A stretch of DNA of 59,029 nt, from positions 1 through 59,029 of the forward strand of contig NZ_AXAL01000001.1 in the NCBI RefSeq assembly GCF_000472785.1, read 5' to 3'. This DNA is from Mesorhizobium loti CJ3sym. GTDB taxonomy: Bacteria > Pseudomonadota > Alphaproteobacteria > Rhizobiales > Rhizobiaceae. The position numbers and the translations under genes were made by a program. Below the pieces are notes generated by a model. The model did not search any database and had not been told where the DNA came from. It was given only the letters and a program-made list of their open reading frames with translations. Shown in pieces: positions 57,092-59,029 of the stretch; the first letter of the stretch is position 1, and every line of letters starts with the position of its first letter.

Positions 57092-57804
57092 TATTCTGCT
57101 CCCTCTGCGGCCGGAGCCTCGTTCTTGGCGACGACACGGATCGCGGCGGGCTTCGGCGCATTGGCCGGCAGTGCCACCTTGGCCGCATCGCGGACCAGGA
57201 TCCAGGCGCCCTTCGATCCGGGAACCGCACCGCGGATCAGGATCAGGCCGCGATCGGCGTCGGTCGAAACGATCTCGACATTCTGTGTGGTGACGCGGGT
57301 GTCGCCCATGTGGCCAGCCATATGCTTGCCCTTGAACACCTTGCCCGGGTCCTGACGCTGGCCGGTCGAACCGTGTGTACGGTGCGAGACCGAATTACCG
57401 TGCGTCGCGCGGCCACCACCCATGTGGTGGCGCTTGATGACGCCCTGGAAACCCTTGCCGATCGTCGTGCCCGTCACATCGACCTTCTGGCCGGCGACGA
57501 AGTGCTCGACGGTGATCTCGGCGCCAACATCGATCATGTTGTCGGCGGAGACGCGGAACTCGGCGACTTTCGCTTTCGGCTCGACGGAAGCGGTCGCGAA
57601 ATGGCCGCGCAGCGCCTTCGACGTGTTCTTCACCTTGGCGAGGCCAACGCCGAGCTGAACGGCGGTGTAGCCATTCTTCTCCTGCGTGCGCTGCGCCACG
57701 ACCTGGCAGTTCTCCATCTGGAGAACGGTGACGGGAACATGTTCCCCGGCATCGTTATAGATGCGGGTCATTCCCACCTTCTTTGCAATCACACCTGAAC
57801 GCAT
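57091..57804 (-). CDS. rplC: 50S ribosomal protein L3
   Basis: The product has 237 residues. [29 protein letters not shown] is the start, and [56 protein letters not shown] the core loop reaching the peptidyl transferase centre. The C-terminal Ala-rich extension is an alphaproteobacterial feature. AAAGGA precedes ATG 57804; the ORF start at 57840 is not real. Confidence 0.96.
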   Translation of the reverse strand: MRSGVIAKKVGMTRIYNDAGEHVPVTVLQMENCQVVAQRTQEKNGYTAVQLGVGLAKVKNTSKALRGHFATASVEPKAKVAEFRVSADNMIDVGAEITVEHFVAGQKVDVTGTTIGKGFQGVIKRHHMGGGRATHGNSVSHRTHGSTGQRQDPGKVFKGKHMAGHMGDTRVTTQNVEIVSTDADRGLILIRGAVPGSKGAWILVRDAAKVALPANAPKPAAIRVVAKNEAPAAEGAE

Positions 57805-57865
57805 CGGTTCAATTCCTTTAGAGTTCCGGGCCAGGGGCACCGCCCCTTACCGCGCTCTCATTCCC

Positions 57866-58174
57866 TTAGAGCTTGATCTCGACGTCAACGCCGGCGGCCA
57901 AATCGAGCTTCATCAAAGCATCGACGGTCTGCGGGGTCGGGTCGACGATGTCGAGCAGACGCTTGTGCGTGCGCATCTCGAACTGCTCGCGGCTCTTCTT
58001 GTCGACGTGAGGCGACCGGTTAACCGTGAACTTTTCGATCCGCGTCGGCAGCGGAATGGGGCCGCGGACGTTTGCCCCGGTGCGCTTGGCCGTCGACACG
58101 ATTTCCTTCGTCGAGGCGTCAAGCACGCGGTGATCAAACGCCTTCAGGCGGATGCGGATATTCTGTCCGTTCAT
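57866..58174 (-). CDS. rpsJ: 30S ribosomal protein S10
   Basis: The product has 102 residues: [76 protein letters not shown]. It lies in the head of the small subunit and also works in antitermination with NusB. It opens the S10 block and follows tuf. Confidence 0.96.
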   Translation of the reverse strand: MNGQNIRIRLKAFDHRVLDASTKEIVSTAKRTGANVRGPIPLPTRIEKFTVNRSPHVDKKSREQFEMRTHKRLLDIVDPTPQTVDALMKLDLAAGVDVEIKL

Positions 58175-58243
58175 GCGTCAATTCCTTGTTCTGGCGCGGC
58201 GCGGGCAACTTCCGCGCCCGCGACAGATCGGTTTAAGTCCAAA

Positions 58244-59029
58244 TTACTCTTTGATGGTGACGACGATGCCGGCACCGACGGTGCGGCCGCCTTCACGGAT
58301 GGCGAAGCGCAGCTTCTCTTCCATGGCGATCGGCACGATCAGCTCGACGTCGACCGTGATGTTGTCGCCAGGCATAACCATCTCGGTGCCTTCCGGCAGC
58401 GACACGATGCCGGTCACATCCGTCGTGCGGAAGTAGAACTGCGGACGGTAGTTGGTGAAGAACGGCGTGTGACGGCCACCTTCGTCCTTGGTCAGGATGT
58501 AGGCTTCGGCCACGAACTTCTTGTGCGGCTTCACCGTACCGGGCTTCGCCAGAACCTGGCCGCGCTCGACACCTTCACGATCAACGCCACGCAGCAGCGC
58601 GCCGATGTTGTCGCCAGCCTGGCCCTGATCGAGCAGCTTGCGGAACATTTCAACGCCCGTGCAGGTCGTCTTGGTCGTCGGACGAATGCCGATGATCTCG
58701 AGTTCCTCGCCAACCTTGACAATGCCGCGCTCGACGCGGCCGGTCACGACCGTGCCACGGCCCGAGATCGAGAACACGTCTTCGATCGGCATCAGGAACG
58801 GCTTGTCCAGCGGACGAACCGGGGTCGGGATGTAGGCGTCGACCGCAGCCATCAGCTCGCGGATCGCGTCTTCGCCGATCGTCTTGTTGGAATCTTCAAG
58901 AGCAGCCAGCGCCGAACCCTTGACGATCGGAATGTCGTCGCCGGGGAATTCGTTCTTCGACAAAAGCTCGCGAACCTCGAGCTCGACCAGTTCGAGCAAC
59001 TCGGCGTCGTCGACCTGGTCGACCTTGTT
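58244..59029 (-). CDS. tuf: Elongation factor Tu, C-terminal two-thirds (cut by window edge)
   Basis: The frame enters at the right edge with NKVD (the guanine-binding NKxD motif) and runs for 261 residues to the stop. [26 protein letters not shown] opens domain 2 and [14 protein letters not shown] [12 protein letters not shown] opens domain 3. It carries aminoacyl-tRNA to the ribosome. The position before rpsJ is the end of the str operon (rpsL-rpsG-fusA-tuf) in rhizobia. A second tuf copy elsewhere is usual for the group. Confidence 0.97.
   Translation of the reverse strand, partial: NKVDQVDDAELLELVELEVRELLSKNEFPGDDIPIVKGSALAALEDSNKTIGEDAIRELMAAVDAYIPTPVRPLDKPFLMPIEDVFSISGRGTVVTGRVERGIVKVGEELEIIGIRPTTKTTCTGVEMFRKLLDQGQAGDNIGALLRGVDREGVERGQVLAKPGTVKPHKKFVAEAYILTKDEGGRHTPFFTNYRPQFYFRTTDVTGIVSLPEGTEMVMPGDNITVDVELIVPIAMEEKLRFAIREGGRTVGAGIVVTIKE

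Overview
The window looks like chromosomal DNA of an alphaproteobacterium of the order Rhizobiales, most likely Mesorhizobium or a close relative. The reasons are the high GC content, a glnB-glnA pair plus a eukaryote-like glutamine synthetase (glnII) divergent from a 63-codon gene that fits gstI, and an S10-spc-alpha ribosomal block in alphaproteobacterial order. This placement comes from reading the sequence; no database was searched.

Layout. (1) 1-2.0 kb: the 3' end of an IS5-type transposase cut by the window edge, then a DUF1203 protein and an OmpA-type protein. (2) 1.8-3.2 kb: a GNAT acetyltransferase and a two-domain rhodanese. (3) 3.4-8.7 kb: an unusual accessory group made of a HlyC-like acyltransferase, an alpha/beta hydrolase with a degraded triad, a Stf0-type sulfotransferase, a cytochrome P450 on the opposite strand, an outer-membrane barrel protein and an Asp-nucleophile alpha/beta hydrolase. 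It reads like a small pathway that makes or modifies an acylated or sulfated molecule, and is the best candidate here for something undescribed. (4) 8.8-19.7 kb: housekeeping and metabolic genes (AlaX, CysK, SDR, serine hydrolase, RhlE helicase, PccB, a large secreted CxxCH protein, NAD(P)HX repair enzyme). (5) 20.0-21.9 kb: glnB-glnA behind a sigma-54-type promoter. (6) 22.5-25.9 kb: an amino-acid permease divergent from a TetR regulator and a DmpA-type aminopeptidase. (7) 26.0-27.7 kb: glnII and gstI diverging from a shared control region with a very good sigma-54 promoter. (8) 27.7-34.9 kb: an MFS transporter with a large extra domain, ATP12 chaperone, EamA transporter, RluC-type pseudouridine synthase, CrcB, DUF779 protein and aldehyde dehydrogenase.

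(9) 35.0-39.0 kb is a rearranged stretch. The 3' half of an AcoR-type regulator is joined at about 35.69 kb to the 5' part of a membrane glycosyltransferase-like gene. An intact paralogue of that gene lies directly upstream in the reading direction, followed by an LpxO-like hydroxylase. A 26-bp perfect palindrome, probably the operator of the broken regulator, remains in front of the aldehyde dehydrogenase. (10) 39.1-43.4 kb: a DUF930 protein, RarA, a DegP-type protease and a hypothetical protein of lower GC.

(11) 43.5-59.0 kb: one long minus-strand block, read from the right edge: tuf (partial), rpsJ, rplC, rplD, rplW, rplB, rpsS, rplV, rpsC, rplP, rpmC, rpsQ, rplN, rplX, rplE, rpsN, rpsH, rplF, rplR, rpsE, rpmD, rplO, secY, adk, rpsM, rpsK, rpoA, rplQ. 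Two identical 23-nt hairpin repeats flank rplR, and a different repeat lies between rpsM and rpsK. I saw no tRNA, rRNA or CRISPR array. Nitrogen control is the main regulatory theme: PII, both glutamine synthetases and gstI lie within 8 kb.
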